Shown: piece by piece, positions 25,796 to 35,297 of the stretch
Layout of the letters: each line of letters opens with the position of its first letter
Position numbering within the stretch: the first letter of the stretch is position 1
Source: Pseudomonas viridiflava
GTDB taxonomy: Bacteria > Pseudomonadota > Gammaproteobacteria > Pseudomonadales > Pseudomonadaceae
Direction: 5' to 3'
Assembly (NCBI RefSeq): GCF_900601905.1
Contig: NZ_UWFA01000131.1
Location: forward strand, 124,001-188,000
Length of the DNA: 64,000 bases
Notes under the pieces: model-generated
The model's input: the letters and a program-made list of their open reading frames with translations, nothing else
Database searches by the model: none
What the model was told of the DNA's origin: nothing
Position numbers and translations under genes: made by a program

Positions 25796-25841
25796 CAGAG
25801 CACAGGCTGCAAACGCCGCTTCGTTTGCAGCCTGCGCTCTG
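25796..25841. terminator. Bidirectional hairpin between convergent genes
   Basis: CAGAGCACAGGCTGCAAACG and CGTTTGCAGCCTGCGCTCTG form a long stem with a single mismatch and a six-base loop. It is placed exactly between the convergent coiled-coil gene and speA. No long T tract follows, so termination may be partial. Confidence 0.6.
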
Positions 25842-25858
25842 ATATCAACACCTTGCCA

Positions 25859-27772
25859 TCAAGACGACAGGTAAGAAGACCGCGTCAGCCCCAGGCGCAG
25901 GGCGTCCAGGAAGTAGGTGCGCTCGCGCGGAGTGATCTTGGCGCTGGCGACCTTGTCCCGGTAATGGGTCATGAGTTCTTCCGGCGACAAGTGCACGTAA
26001 CGCAGCATGTCCTCGATGGTGTCGTGGGTCTCGATGCCGGCCGAGTAAACGCTGCCATCCGGGTTCTGGTAGATGTTCACCGAGTCGGTATCACCGAACA
26101 GGTTGTGCATGTCACCCAGAATTTCCTGATAAGCGCCGACCAGGAACACGCCCAGCAGATAGTCTTCGCCTTCATTCAGGCCATGGACCGGCAGGCTGGT
26201 TTCGATGCTTTGCTCGTCGACGTACTGGTTGATCTTGCCATCGGAGTCGCAAGTCAGGTCTTGCAGCACCGCGCGGCGCATCGGCTCTTCGTTCAAGCGA
26301 TGCAGCGGGATGATCGGCAATACCTGATCGATCGCCCAGGTATCCGGCAGGCTCTGGAACACCGAGAAGTTGCAGATGTATTTGTCGGCCAGCTTGTCGT
26401 TGAGTTCGTCGAGCACTTGACGATGAGAACGCTGACGCGCCTTCAACGAGTTGTGCAGGCGACGGCATACGGCAAAGTAGCACTGCTCACCGAGGGCTTT
26501 CTGGGCCAGGGTGATTTTGCCATCAGCGTACTGGGTGGCGATGTCGCTCATATAGTGCGTCGCGCGCCAGTAGGTTTCTGTGACCATCTCGATATCGGTC
26601 GGGCCCAAGAGATCAACCAGCCACTGCAGGGTTTCCGGCAGGCTTTCCTTGTCTTCGATGACCGGCACTTCGTCGTTGTGCTTCTCGACATCAGTCACCT
26701 GCACCACCAGCATCGCGTGGTGCGCGGTCAACGAACGGCCGCTTTCCGAGAAAATGTGCGGATGCGGCAAACCCTGCGCATCGCAGAACTCCTTGAGCAT
26801 GCCGACTACAACACCGGCGTAATCGTCCATGTCGTAGTTGATAGAGCTGGCATTGCGCGAGTGAGTACCGTCGTAGTCGACGCCCAGACCGCCGCCCACA
26901 TCGATGTGATCCACCGGCAAGCCAAGGTTGCGCAGTTCGCCGTAATAACGAATCGCTTCTTTGAAGCCGTGCTGATAATCGGCCAGGTTGGCGATCTGCG
27001 AACCCATGTGGAAGTGCAGCAAACGAATGCCCTGATCCAGACCCGCCTTGCGGAAGCGCTCGACCACTGACAGCAACTGTGCCGCCGAAAGACCGAACTT
27101 GGACTTCTCGCCGCCCGTGTCTGCCCACTTGCTCGACGCCAGGGAAGACAGACGTACGCGCAAACCGACCTGCGGGGCGACCTTGAGCTCGGCGGCTTCT
27201 TCGATCACCAGTTCAACTTCGGATTCTTTCTCGATCACGATGAACACGTTGTGACCCAACTTCTGGCCCATGAGCGCCAGACGAATGAATTCACGGTCCT
27301 TATAACCGTTGCAAACGATGGTGCCGCCTTTGGGTGCCAGGGCCAGCACGGCCATCAGCTCGGGCTTGGACCCAGCTTCCAGGCCGATGGAAACGTTCTG
27401 CGTGGCGATGATGTTCTCGACCACCGCTTCCTGCTGGTTGACCTTGATCGGGTACAACGCGGTGTAGACGTTCTGGTATTCCAGGCGCGCGATGTTGCTG
27501 TCGAATGCACCCGTCAATTGACGCACACGGTCTTGGAGAATGTCCGGAAAGCGGACAAGCAACGGCAGGCTCAGCCCGCTCTTGCGCAAGTCGTCGACCT
27601 GCTCGTAAAGATCGATTGGCGAACTGCCGGGCCCATTGGGGCGGACTTCAACGCGACCGGCTTCGTTGATGGCGAAATAACCGGCTCCCCAATGACGGAT
27701 CCCATAAACGCTGCGGCTGTCCGCAACGGTCCATTGGCTGCCATCGTCTTTACGTGTGCGTCGTACGGACAT
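25859..27772 (-). CDS. speA: Biosynthetic arginine decarboxylase
   Basis: PLP-dependent enzyme converting arginine to agmatine, the first step of putrescine synthesis from arginine; 637 residues, the usual length of SpeA. Sequence marks are [15 protein letters not shown] (PLP lysine in the KVNQ motif), [53 protein letters not shown] and the C-terminal [19 protein letters not shown]. Start at ATG 27772. The neighbours (SUI1-type factor, Nudix hydrolase, DUF2333 protein) on the same strand reproduce the order around P. aeruginosa PA4839-PA4842. Confidence 0.97.
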   Translation of the reverse strand: MSVRRTRKDDGSQWTVADSRSVYGIRHWGAGYFAINEAGRVEVRPNGPGSSPIDLYEQVDDLRKSGLSLPLLVRFPDILQDRVRQLTGAFDSNIARLEYQNVYTALYPIKVNQQEAVVENIIATQNVSIGLEAGSKPELMAVLALAPKGGTIVCNGYKDREFIRLALMGQKLGHNVFIVIEKESEVELVIEEAAELKVAPQVGLRVRLSSLASSKWADTGGEKSKFGLSAAQLLSVVERFRKAGLDQGIRLLHFHMGSQIANLADYQHGFKEAIRYYGELRNLGLPVDHIDVGGGLGVDYDGTHSRNASSINYDMDDYAGVVVGMLKEFCDAQGLPHPHIFSESGRSLTAHHAMLVVQVTDVEKHNDEVPVIEDKESLPETLQWLVDLLGPTDIEMVTETYWRATHYMSDIATQYADGKITLAQKALGEQCYFAVCRRLHNSLKARQRSHRQVLDELNDKLADKYICNFSVFQSLPDTWAIDQVLPIIPLHRLNEEPMRRAVLQDLTCDSDGKINQYVDEQSIETSLPVHGLNEGEDYLLGVFLVGAYQEILGDMHNLFGDTDSVNIYQNPDGSVYSAGIETHDTIEDMLRYVHLSPEELMTHYRDKVASAKITPRERTYFLDALRLGLTRSSYLSS

Positions 27773-27919
27773 CGAAGTCCCCTATAAAAAAGTCGGGTGG
27801 CGCCAGCCGGAATTCGGGCTGCGCGCAGTGTAAAGCGTGCAAGTGACGGTTTGGTGCTGGCCGCCTGTGAGCAATAGACCGGTGATGCCGCGCAGAGTTT
27901 GCACAGGCTGCGCAGGGCA

Positions 27920-28291
27920 TCAACCGCCTGATTTCTTCGCTTTGAAGCCTTGCTTGACCAACTCGGCCAGTAACAGCTCGACGTGGTCGCCTTGAATTTC
28001 GATGACGCCGTCCTTGAGCGCACCGCCTGTTCCGCAGCGCTGCTTCAAGGTTTTGGCAAGTTCTTTGAGAGCGTCTTCCGCCAACGGCACGCCGGTGATG
28101 GTCGTCACGGTCTTGCCGCCACGACCTTTGCTTTCACGGCGTACGCGAGCGATACCGTCGCCTTCGGGAATCAGTGTCTGTTTGCACGTGCAGGCATCAA
28201 CGGGCTGACGACAATCAGGACAATGGCGCCCTGCGTCGGTAGAAAACACCAGGCCACCCAGGGCGGCGAAGGATGAGGCTTTTTTAGCCAC
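27920..28291 (-). CDS. SUI1/YciH-type translation initiation factor homologue
   Basis: YciH/SUI1 family protein, 123 residues. Bacterial members resemble eukaryotic eIF1 and are thought to influence start-site selection. A short N-terminal part with a Cys cluster (RHCPDCRQPVDACTC) precedes the SUI1 core: VRRESKGRGGKTVTTITG, ALKELAKTLKQRCGTGGALK and GVIEIQGDH, each a known family block. The GTG at 28291 follows AGAGG with good spacing and gives the normal length; longer frames upstream are open but have no family match. It sits upstream of speA on the same strand with 147 bases between. Confidence 0.9.
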   Translation of the reverse strand: MAKKASSFAALGGLVFSTDAGRHCPDCRQPVDACTCKQTLIPEGDGIARVRRESKGRGGKTVTTITGVPLAEDALKELAKTLKQRCGTGGALKDGVIEIQGDHVELLLAELVKQGFKAKKSGG

Positions 28292-28507
28292 TGCAAATCC
28301 TCTTGTTGAGGACTGAAGATGAGTCGACCCGCGCATGACAGCCAGCCGACGCGAAGCCCCACTCTGGCAGGGGCAGCGCAACTGGACGGGAACACCCGGC
28401 CAGCTTGAAAAGGTCGCGCAGTGTAACGACAAAAAGGGCGGTTGCTAAGGGCCAATGTGCGCCAATTTAGACGGGATATGCGACGTGGTGGTCACAGAGC
28501 AAAAATC

Positions 28508-28595
28508 TGTAGGAGCGAGGCTTGCCCGCGATAAGGGCGCTGCGATTTATCAGAAATGGCGTCCAGCCTTATCGCGGGCAAGCCTCGCTCCCACA
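28508..28595. repeat. REP pair (BIME-like)
   Basis: TGTAGGAGCGAGGCTTGCCC at the left and GGGCAAGCCTCGCTCCCACA at the right, both with CGCGATAAG next to the core. It belongs to the 'GCTTGCCCGCGATAAG' subfamily. It lies in the 313-base gap between the SUI1-type gene and the Nudix gene. I see nothing else firm in that gap. Confidence 0.82.
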
Positions 28596-28604
28596 GGAGT
28601 GCAA

Positions 28605-29138
28605 CTAATGACTTTCCAGATAGCGCTTGAACGCCGCCAGCGAATCCGGGCAATAGGATTTTTCATGGGTTTCATGCATCACTTCGGCGATTGGCAGAAA
28701 CCGCGCTTCCAGCACTTCTTCCGGCTGCAAGGTCAGAGGCCCGTCCCAGATGGCGGAAAACACTGCACACCACAGCCGGTTGCCCGGCTGGTCGAAGAAG
28801 AAGTGCTCATGCTCCGTCAACGGTACGCCACTGACGCCCAGCTCCTCCTCCAGTTCGCGCGCGGCAGACTCGGCATAACTCTCGTCAGCCTGGACCATGC
28901 CACCCGCCGCCACATCCCAGTAACCAGGATAAACGGCTTTGCTGAGGGTGCGACGGTGCACACATAAATCCCCGGCCGAGTTGAACAGCAGGATATAAGT
29001 GCCCCGGCCGATCAGCCCACCCTCACGCAGCTGGGCCCGGCCGAGTGCGCCGAGCAGGCAATCCTGCTCGTCAACCCAGGCAATCTGCTCGGCGTCCGAG
29101 GCGGCGCGGTGCGCGGCCTCGTCTGAAGAGAACGGCAT
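28605..29138 (-). CDS. Nudix hydrolase (YfcD-like)
   Basis: Nudix superfamily pyrophosphohydrolase of 177 residues. The Nudix box is complete: GMVQADE, seven residues, then RELEEELGV, matching Gx5Ex7REUxEExGU. The preceding strand (GTYILLFNSAGDLCVHRRT) and the following substrate region (HEHFFFDQPGNRLWCAVF) resemble the YfcD group; the substrate is not known from sequence. The start was set at ATG 29138, three bases after the DUF2333 stop. An adjacent TTG is in frame but has no ribosome site. It is most likely in an operon with the DUF2333 gene. Confidence 0.92.
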   Translation of the reverse strand: MPFSSDEAAHRAASDAEQIAWVDEQDCLLGALGRAQLREGGLIGRGTYILLFNSAGDLCVHRRTLSKAVYPGYWDVAAGGMVQADESYAESAARELEEELGVSGVPLTEHEHFFFDQPGNRLWCAVFSAIWDGPLTLQPEEVLEARFLPIAEVMHETHEKSYCPDSLAAFKRYLESH

Positions 29139-29141
29139 CAA

Positions 29142-30221
29142 TCAGCCCTGCGAAAGCAATTGACGAAGGTCGATGACAGCAGCATTGGCGCGGGAAATGT
29201 AGTTGGCCATAACCAGCGAGTGGTTAGCCAGCACGCCAAACGCGCTACCGTTGAGGACCATCGGGCTCCACAATGGCTCTTGCGAAGCTTCCAGCTCACG
29301 AATGATCTGGCGCACGCTGACGGTGGCGTTCTTCTTCGCCAGAACATCGGCAAAGTCCACTTCAATGGCACGCAACAGATGCGAAAGCGCCCAGGCCTGA
29401 CCGCGTGCTTCGTAGAACACGTTGTCGATCTGCAGCCATGGGGTTTCAACGATTTCTTCGTCTACCTGAAGCACTTCGCCCGGTTTGACGTCAACAATGG
29501 CTTCTGTTTTCAGGGTGCTGTTGAGTTTGACACGGCCAACACTGGCCGACAGCCGCTGGGATAACGAGCCCAGACGAGTGTTCACATCGCCCAGCCAGTT
29601 ATTCAGGTTATCGGCACGGGCGTAGAACAAAGCGTTCTTCTGGCCCGGATCGGAAAGCCGCGCCTGATAGCGATTCAGGGCTGAGATGCCTTCACGGTAT
29701 TGGGATTCGCTAGAAGGCAAAACCCAGCTGTTGTTGTTGAAGTTGAACAGCGGCTCAGCCCGGGCCAGATCGCCGTCTTCAGCCGACTGGGATTGCGAAC
29801 GAGCGAAGTCTTTACGCAGCGCACGGCTGAGGTCACGCACCTGGACCAGTACGCCGTATTCCCAGCTGGGAATGTTATCCAGCCACAGACCTGGCGGCAG
29901 GCGATCATTGGAAAGGTAACCACCACGCTTTTCCAAAAGCGTCTGGGTCACGGTTTTCAGGGTTTCGACAGTGGTGTAACCGATCACCATCTGTTTGCCT
30001 TCACGCTGGGCTGCAGCCTGCGCATTCTGCTGGACCGGGAATAGCGCTGGCTCACTGCTCCAGTACCAACCGATCAGCAACGTAACCACCAGATAGATCG
30101 CCACCAGCGCACCCAATGCACGACTGTAAAACAACCCACCCAAGTAGCCCCGGCGCTTGGCCGAGGCAGGTTGATCAACGCGGTCACTCGCGCTGCCTGC
30201 GCGGTTTTTCCAATCCAGCAT
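29142..30221 (-). CDS. DUF2333 family membrane-anchored protein
   Basis: A 359-residue protein of the DUF2333 family, function unknown. It has a basic N-terminus, one membrane helix near residues 34-52 (LGALVAIYLVVTLLIGWYW), then a large domain, probably periplasmic. Conserved-looking stretches include LEKRGGYLSNDRLPPGLWLDN, PSWEYGVLVQVRDLSRALRK and GQAWALSHLLRAIEVDF. P. aeruginosa PA4842 occupies the same place between the Nudix hydrolase and gcbA. Here the link to gcbA is broken by the Hcp gene cluster at 30.4-33.3 kb. Nothing in the sequence points to a biochemical activity. Confidence 0.85.
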   Translation of the reverse strand: MLDWKNRAGSASDRVDQPASAKRRGYLGGLFYSRALGALVAIYLVVTLLIGWYWSSEPALFPVQQNAQAAAQREGKQMVIGYTTVETLKTVTQTLLEKRGGYLSNDRLPPGLWLDNIPSWEYGVLVQVRDLSRALRKDFARSQSQSAEDGDLARAEPLFNFNNNSWVLPSSESQYREGISALNRYQARLSDPGQKNALFYARADNLNNWLGDVNTRLGSLSQRLSASVGRVKLNSTLKTEAIVDVKPGEVLQVDEEIVETPWLQIDNVFYEARGQAWALSHLLRAIEVDFADVLAKKNATVSVRQIIRELEASQEPLWSPMVLNGSAFGVLANHSLVMANYISRANAAVIDLRQLLSQG

Positions 30222-30402
30222 GGCTATGTCCCTTTCAAATCACGGATTCAATGCTCTGACCGCAACCTTACAGCAAGGTGCGTTTTGGGGGTAAGCGGGG
30301 GTGGAGGTTTTGTTGGGTCCAGCCTGACACATAGGGAGATAGGCCTTTACTGACGACAACAGAATCAGAAGCGTCCTACCCCAACTTTGCTGATCCCCTG
30401 AA

Positions 30403-30903
30403 CTAACCGATAAAGCCCGGAAGTTCAAATCCCAGCCGTAGAGACGCTCTTTCGCTGGCATCCAGTTGCCGGACGTGGATCACCCCCGCAGCATCCGTTC
30501 GAATTTCACTGCGCTCACCCGTGATCCATGAGGCGAATCTACGATGAGTGAAGGGCTCCCAGGTTTCGCTATCGACCAGTCTGAACAAGGTTTGCCTGGG
30601 CGGCAGAGGCTGAGGCGGCGGTGAGCGGACCAACTCCGCCACCCTGCGCTCCTTGGCCTCCATTGCGATGTGGCCCTGGTCGAAATAACAAGCTTCAGGT
30701 TTGACGAGCAGCCATTCACCACTCTCGACCTGACTCAAAACTTGCGAGTCAGTGTCCAGCATCAAACCTTGGCGCAGTTCCTCTACACCTCGGATAGGTT
30801 CTGGCTCACCTAGCGAACGACTGACTATTTCCCGGGCTTCCTGGGGGGGATAGGCATTCCGGGTTTCTTCCGGCAGAGGATTGCGCCCGCTAATCAATTT
30901 CAC
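30403..30903 (-). CDS. Protein encoded after hcp, probable transthyretin-like domain
   Basis: A 166-residue protein without a signal peptide. Residues about 105-160 (TLFRLVDSETWEPFTHRRF, then RTDAAGVIHVRQLD) follow the F-x-L-x-D-x-x-T/W-x-E-P pattern and later TDAAGVIHV strand pair seen in transthyretin-like domains. Such domains occur at the C-termini of VgrG proteins and effector carriers in T6SS loci. The N-terminal 100 residues match nothing I know. Its start overlaps the hcp stop by four bases (ATGA), so it is translated with hcp. A role in loading cargo onto Hcp is an inference from fold hint and position. It could also be an effector of unknown activity. Confidence 0.6.
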   Translation of the reverse strand: MKLISGRNPLPEETRNAYPPQEAREIVSRSLGEPEPIRGVEELRQGLMLDTDSQVLSQVESGEWLLVKPEACYFDQGHIAMEAKERRVAELVRSPPPQPLPPRQTLFRLVDSETWEPFTHRRFASWITGERSEIRTDAAGVIHVRQLDASERASLRLGFELPGFIG

Positions 30904-31406
30904 GCGTGCTGCGCCTCATGCCACTCATCGAAGCCAATGGTGCCGCCCACCTCGTGCACCCATGAGATTTCCCGATAGGAAAACCGCACGGTTTCCATTG
31001 GGTGCAGATGTTCGAACCGAGGCTCACGACAATCAGGCATATAGGCGTCGACTCCAATGATGACTGCACCTTTCAACTCAACGGTATAAAAATGCTCCTG
31101 CTGACCTTCAACTGCCGCACGATAAAACTCCAAACGACAAAGCGTTAGCAGCTCAGCACTGCATAACGCGGTATTGAGCAGCGGTGACGACTTATCAATG
31201 GATTTACGGACAGAAAAGGGTTTATGCATACGTCGCCCCGGCCCCATGCCGCTGGGCACAGCGATACCAAACTCATAAGACTGGACCAGAATCTGATCTT
31301 CATGCCCCTCCTTCCAAGCCGTTCCGACCGACTGTTTTCCAAGAGCGCCCGCGCTGATAAGACCCATGGTTGCGCCTTTGATTGTCAGGTAGCAGGGGGT
31401 TGGCAT
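30900..31406 (-). CDS. hcp: Hcp-family type VI secretion tube protein
   Basis: Hcp family protein, 168 residues, which forms hexameric rings of the T6SS tube. Characteristic pieces are MPTPCYLTIKGATMG at the N-terminus, the loop DQILVQSYEFGIAVPSG, GRRMHKPFSVRKSIDKSSPLL and, near the end, VRFSYREISWVHEVGG. The ATG at 31406 has GGAGAG five bases upstream and is preferred over an in-frame start at 31421. The gene lies in a small cluster with no other T6SS structural gene, so this is an orphan Hcp likely specialised for the neighbouring cargo. Confidence 0.92.
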   Translation of the reverse strand: MPTPCYLTIKGATMGLISAGALGKQSVGTAWKEGHEDQILVQSYEFGIAVPSGMGPGRRMHKPFSVRKSIDKSSPLLNTALCSAELLTLCRLEFYRAAVEGQQEHFYTVELKGAVIIGVDAYMPDCREPRFEHLHPMETVRFSYREISWVHEVGGTIGFDEWHEAQHA

Positions 31407-31498
31407 TGATACTCTCCACATTGATGGTAAGAAATAAGACTTCCGTCATCCGGGCTATCACTTTGTTGTAAAGCAGCCAAGACGACTGATCACTTTGA

Positions 31499-32191
31499 TT
31501 ATTGCGAACCTTTAGATTGCGCAGAGCAAGCCGCAAGTGGCTCACAGTTCTGTTCCACTTCGAATGGCTCATCCTCGCGCGGAGTCCACGGTGGCCCGAG
31601 CCCGATTGAGAACAGATAACGCTCCTCATCTGGACGCCTATCATCTGCAAAGCGATTCAAAGCCATCATCACTTGATACTTATCAGCAGCCTGCCAATAA
31701 GTTCTCCCCCCCTGTATGCCACGCAGGCGCTCACGCCATTGTGGAGTGTCCTCGAAAGCCGGGTCACTTACAGGATTGGTCAAAACCCAGCCCTTGCTAC
31801 GCCATTGATCCTGTAAATCTAACGCAACTCTCAAAGCATCATCCAGCAGCAGCGGCTCGGTTTGAGGGGACATACGCAGGCTTGTAATAATATTATTTTT
31901 AAAGAAAACAACAAAAAAACGAGCTGACTCTGTCACGAAGCCGTACTCTGGATCAGTGAATCGCAATCGGGCATCAGCATTCGGTATGCCATACCAAACT
32001 TCGTCCGGTATCAAAGGACTGAAATTAACGTTTGAAGCTTCTAGCATCCCCTCATAAGTCCCACCCACAGTCAAGCCAACTTCGGCTTGCTGTTTTGAAT
32101 CGCTGAAAAGCGCGCAAAAACTTATGATCATCAATAAGATGACCGCGCGAACTAATGCGCTATGCTTCCGATTGTTCACCTTGAAAAACAT
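31499..32191 (-). CDS. Secreted/periplasmic protein, candidate immunity protein
   Basis: A 230-residue protein with an N-terminal basic stretch and one hydrophobic segment (ALVRAVILLMIISFCALF), either a signal anchor or signal peptide. The remainder is soluble and has blocks such as ARFFVVFFKNNIITSLRMSP, LLDDALRVALDLQDQWRSKGW and DTPQWRERLRGIQGG. The start ATG overlaps the stop of the preceding 377-residue gene (TGATG), so the two are translated together. Pairing of a cytoplasmic-type protein with an exported partner upstream of hcp fits an effector/immunity arrangement. This is inference from layout; no named family was recognised. GC content is visibly lower than in core genes. Confidence 0.6.
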   Translation of the reverse strand: MFFKVNNRKHSALVRAVILLMIISFCALFSDSKQQAEVGLTVGGTYEGMLEASNVNFSPLIPDEVWYGIPNADARLRFTDPEYGFVTESARFFVVFFKNNIITSLRMSPQTEPLLLDDALRVALDLQDQWRSKGWVLTNPVSDPAFEDTPQWRERLRGIQGGRTYWQAADKYQVMMALNRFADDRRPDEERYLFSIGLGPPWTPREDEPFEVEQNCEPLAACSAQSKGSQ

Positions 32192-33324
32192 CACTGAACA
32201 CCACCACCTTCACTAATTTCAATGATGGATTGCCTGACTGCGCTGTAGCTACTACTACTGAGTAATTCATCGAAACGGGCAGCCGCTTTCAAAACGAAAG
32301 GCATACGCTCTTTGACTTTAGATAAATCCGCGTACGGATTATCACTAAAGCTGACGGTAGTACCCTCTTCAACTCGCAGGCATTGACTAGAAAGCGTTAG
32401 CTCAATGGGCTGTGCCATGTTGGAAATCAAGTCAGTGACATACACTGCATGATTAGATCGAAGCAAGAGAACCAGATAGAAATCGCTATACATTGTAGGC
32501 TGCAAGATATTGACCTGCTCATGGAGCGCAAGCTGTTTGACACTTTCAGCAATGTCACCATTTTCGACTGCATCAAAGCCCTTTAATATCTCACCCCAAT
32601 CAAGTCCAAACTGAAGCCTACTTTGCCCAATCGGCCACAGTACAGGGAATTTCGGATGCCCATATATCGACGCGCGCTTTTTCAAGCAATGCTTCAATTC
32701 GGCTAACCCACGCTTGGCATAAAACATATGCAATGGATATATATCCAGAAATAACGTGGTGTTACCGAGTGCCATCATTTCATGAACGTGCTCAACCCCC
32801 CTTAGAACCAATGAATGTGGCAGCCATGATGGAACACCATCATTTGCATTGGCTTGCCGGTAGGTTTCCAACAACTGCGCTTGGTCTTGCATTTTATCCG
32901 GAGTGAGCAGGCCAGACTCGCTGCGGCTGTCCCGTAGATCTTGCAGCGCATCCCGCTCAACCTTAATCCGCTCAATCGAATCCGCCGCATGCAACAAGCC
33001 ACACCCCACCTGCTTGGAAGCAAATGCAGCCAACCCCGCCCACTGAAAGCGCGGGTCGTCCAACCATAACCGGGCATAGGCGGCGTTAATGGCGCGGTTG
33101 CGTTCTTTGGGGTCTGCGATAAGCACGCCGCCTGGGGCTACGATTTCTTCGGCCTCGCGCTGAAAGATGCGCCAGAGCCCTTCACAGGTCAGGATTGGTA
33201 CGTCGATGACTTCCAGGTCGCAGTCATAGACGTGAATCTTGCGTGTTTCGCACTCGGAAATCGGTACGGTGTTCTGATTCAGGACTTGCTTGTCGCTGTC
33301 GAGATCCTTGAAGCCTTTGGTCAT
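32191..33324 (-). CDS. Uncharacterised protein (possibly DUF2515-like), candidate T6SS cargo
   Basis: A 377-residue protein, no signal peptide or membrane helix. The region NRAINAAYARLWLDDPRFQW followed by AGLAAFASKQVGCGLLHAAD recalls proteins annotated as DUF2515 that occur near Pseudomonas T6SS genes; I cannot confirm this without a search. The middle contains LGNTTLFLDIYPLHMFYAKRG and KFPVLWPIGQSRLQFG. It is first gene of the cluster that continues with the exported 230-residue protein, hcp and the transthyretin-like gene, so it may be the effector. Expected catalytic motifs of known amidases, lipases or nucleases are not apparent. Confidence 0.6.
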   Translation of the reverse strand: MTKGFKDLDSDKQVLNQNTVPISECETRKIHVYDCDLEVIDVPILTCEGLWRIFQREAEEIVAPGGVLIADPKERNRAINAAYARLWLDDPRFQWAGLAAFASKQVGCGLLHAADSIERIKVERDALQDLRDSRSESGLLTPDKMQDQAQLLETYRQANANDGVPSWLPHSLVLRGVEHVHEMMALGNTTLFLDIYPLHMFYAKRGLAELKHCLKKRASIYGHPKFPVLWPIGQSRLQFGLDWGEILKGFDAVENGDIAESVKQLALHEQVNILQPTMYSDFYLVLLLRSNHAVYVTDLISNMAQPIELTLSSQCLRVEEGTTVSFSDNPYADLSKVKERMPFVLKAAARFDELLSSSSYSAVRQSIIEISEGGGVQ

Positions 33325-33604
33325 GGGGCGGTCTCCAGATGAGATTCCGGCACCCTACCAGCGCTTCGCGCTACCCGATCACCACACTAAAAATTCAGAA
33401 ATGCCTGACAGCGCTGCGTATAAATTCCCGCACAAAATCGGAAAAAACATACAAATACGACGTTATTTGCGCAGAAACGACGCACCCATCGATCAGCCAA
33501 CGATTTGTTGCCAATTATTTGACTTGCGGCACTCTTGTTACAGAAAGAGAGGTGCTAGCATAGCGCCAGCAGTCGTCCTCAGCGAAACTTCAAGTAGCCA
33601 GGCC

Positions 33605-35266
33605 ATGAACGAGTCAGAAGACCCCAGTCGCGACCGTCTCAAGCATCATTTTGCTCAGCGAGTCATCCATCAGGCGCGTCAGATTCTTGAGGCCTGGCAA
33701 CGACTGCAGCAAAGCGAATGGTCGGCAGCAGACATGGCTGAGTTCAAGGAATCGAATCACCGCTTGCTGCGTTTTGCCGAGCGTTTCGAGCAGACCGAGC
33801 ACGTCGAGCTGGCGCAGGCCATCGGCGTTTCGCTGGATGCCGTCGAAGCAAACCGCGGGCGCCTGAGCAGCGGGTTGATTACCGAGCTCAACCGCTTGAT
33901 GCAGCGTTTGTCGCGCACCGGCCTGCGTCACGGCGACCGCTTCGAGCAGACCTCGCTGCCGCCTTTGCGCAAGCCGATCTACATCGCCCTGCAGGATCAC
34001 GAGCGCGCCGAGCGGCTGAGTAAACAATTGGAGTTCTTTGGCCTGTTCGCCCAGGCGCTGGAGAACTACGACCGGTTCAATGCCGCCATGGCTCAGCGCC
34101 ACCCGGCCGCCATCGTGATCGACGTGGATTTCTGCGGTCCTGGCGAAGGCCTCAAGCTGGCGGCCCAGGTGCAGGAAGGCCTCGAACAGAAATTGCCGTT
34201 GCTGTTTTTCAGCCATCACGAAACCGACACCCCGACCCGTTTGGCGGCCGTGCGCGCAGGCGCAGAGGAGTTTCTGACGGGGACGCTGGAAGCCTCAAGC
34301 CTGCTGGAAAAAATCGAAGTACTGACCTGCGTCGCTCAGTACGAACCTTATAAAGTGCTCGTCATCGACGATTCCCGGGCGCAGGCCACACACACCGAGC
34401 GGCTGCTCAACAGCGCGGGAATCGTGACGCGCACTTTGCTTGACCCGATCCAGGCCATGGCCGAGCTGGCTGATTTTCAACCGGACCTGATCATCCTCGA
34501 CATGTACATGCCGGGCTGCACCGGCACCGAGCTGGCCAAAGTGATTCGCCATAACGACCGTTATGTCAGCGTGCCAATTATCTATCTGTCGGCCGAGGAC
34601 GACCTGGACAAGCAGCTGGACGCCATGAGCGAGGGCGGCGATGACTTCCTGACCAAGCCCATCAAGCCGCGTCACCTTATTACCACGGTGCGCAACCGGG
34701 CGGCTCGGGCGCGAAATCTCAAGGCGCGGATGGTCCGCGACAGCCTGACCGGCTTGTATAACCACACGCACATTCTGCAGCTGCTGGAGGATTGCAGCTT
34801 CCGCGCCCGACGCGAGAACCAGAGTTTGTGTTTCGCCATGCTCGATATCGACCACTTCAAGAAGGTCAATGACAGTCACGGCCACCCCATGGGCGATCGG
34901 GTCATCAAGAGCCTGGCATTGTTCCTCAAGCAGCGGCTGCGCAAGACCGATTACATTGGCCGCTATGGCGGCGAAGAATTCGCCATCGTGATGCCCGGCA
35001 CCGAGCTGCACAACGCCCACAAAGTGCTGGATGAAATCCGTCGGCGCTTTGCGGAGATCAACTATCCGGCGCAACCTGCGGACCTGTTCTGCACATTCAG
35101 CGCCGGCGTGGTGGAGCTGGGCGATAACGATGACGCCCTGATGCTCGCCTCGCGCGCCGACGATGCGCTGTATCGGGCCAAGGATGCAGGACGCAATCAC
35201 GTGCACTGCAGCGGCGATGCGAAACAAAGCGCGATGTTGCTGGCTAGCCCTGCAGAGTCGCATTAA
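33605..35266 (+). CDS. gcbA: GcbA-type diguanylate cyclase with two receiver domains
   Basis: Makes c-di-GMP and, in pseudomonads, favours surface attachment (GcbA, PA4843 homologue). The 553 residues hold an N-terminal helical region (1-110) with a weak HPt-like look, a degenerate first receiver (about 125-240; Asp kept in VIDVDF, but the Lys position reads FLTGT), a normal second receiver (about 248-370; VLVIDDSRAQA, LIILDMYMPG, FLTKPIKPRH) and a GGDEF domain (about 385-540) with the active GGEEF motif in GRYGGEEFAIVMPG. An RxxD inhibitory site is not evident just upstream of the active site. The ATG at 33605 was chosen over longer open frames that run through the promoter region. Synteny with dsbD, aroQ and accB supports the name; the ctpL gene found next to it in PAO1 is absent. 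Confidence 0.9.
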   Translation: MNESEDPSRDRLKHHFAQRVIHQARQILEAWQRLQQSEWSAADMAEFKESNHRLLRFAERFEQTEHVELAQAIGVSLDAVEANRGRLSSGLITELNRLMQRLSRTGLRHGDRFEQTSLPPLRKPIYIALQDHERAERLSKQLEFFGLFAQALENYDRFNAAMAQRHPAAIVIDVDFCGPGEGLKLAAQVQEGLEQKLPLLFFSHHETDTPTRLAAVRAGAEEFLTGTLEASSLLEKIEVLTCVAQYEPYKVLVIDDSRAQATHTERLLNSAGIVTRTLLDPIQAMAELADFQPDLIILDMYMPGCTGTELAKVIRHNDRYVSVPIIYLSAEDDLDKQLDAMSEGGDDFLTKPIKPRHLITTVRNRAARARNLKARMVRDSLTGLYNHTHILQLLEDCSFRARRENQSLCFAMLDIDHFKKVNDSHGHPMGDRVIKSLALFLKQRLRKTDYIGRYGGEEFAIVMPGTELHNAHKVLDEIRRRFAEINYPAQPADLFCTFSAGVVELGDNDDALMLASRADDALYRAKDAGRNHVHCSGDAKQSAMLLASPAESH

Positions 35267-35297
35267 CACCGCAGCTTTTGGGTTGAAAATGATGCCC

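Noticed and set aside
28292..28507. N-terminal extension of the SUI1-type gene (open frame back to 28432).
   Set aside because: The added residues have no family match and the GTG at 28291 has a good ribosome site.
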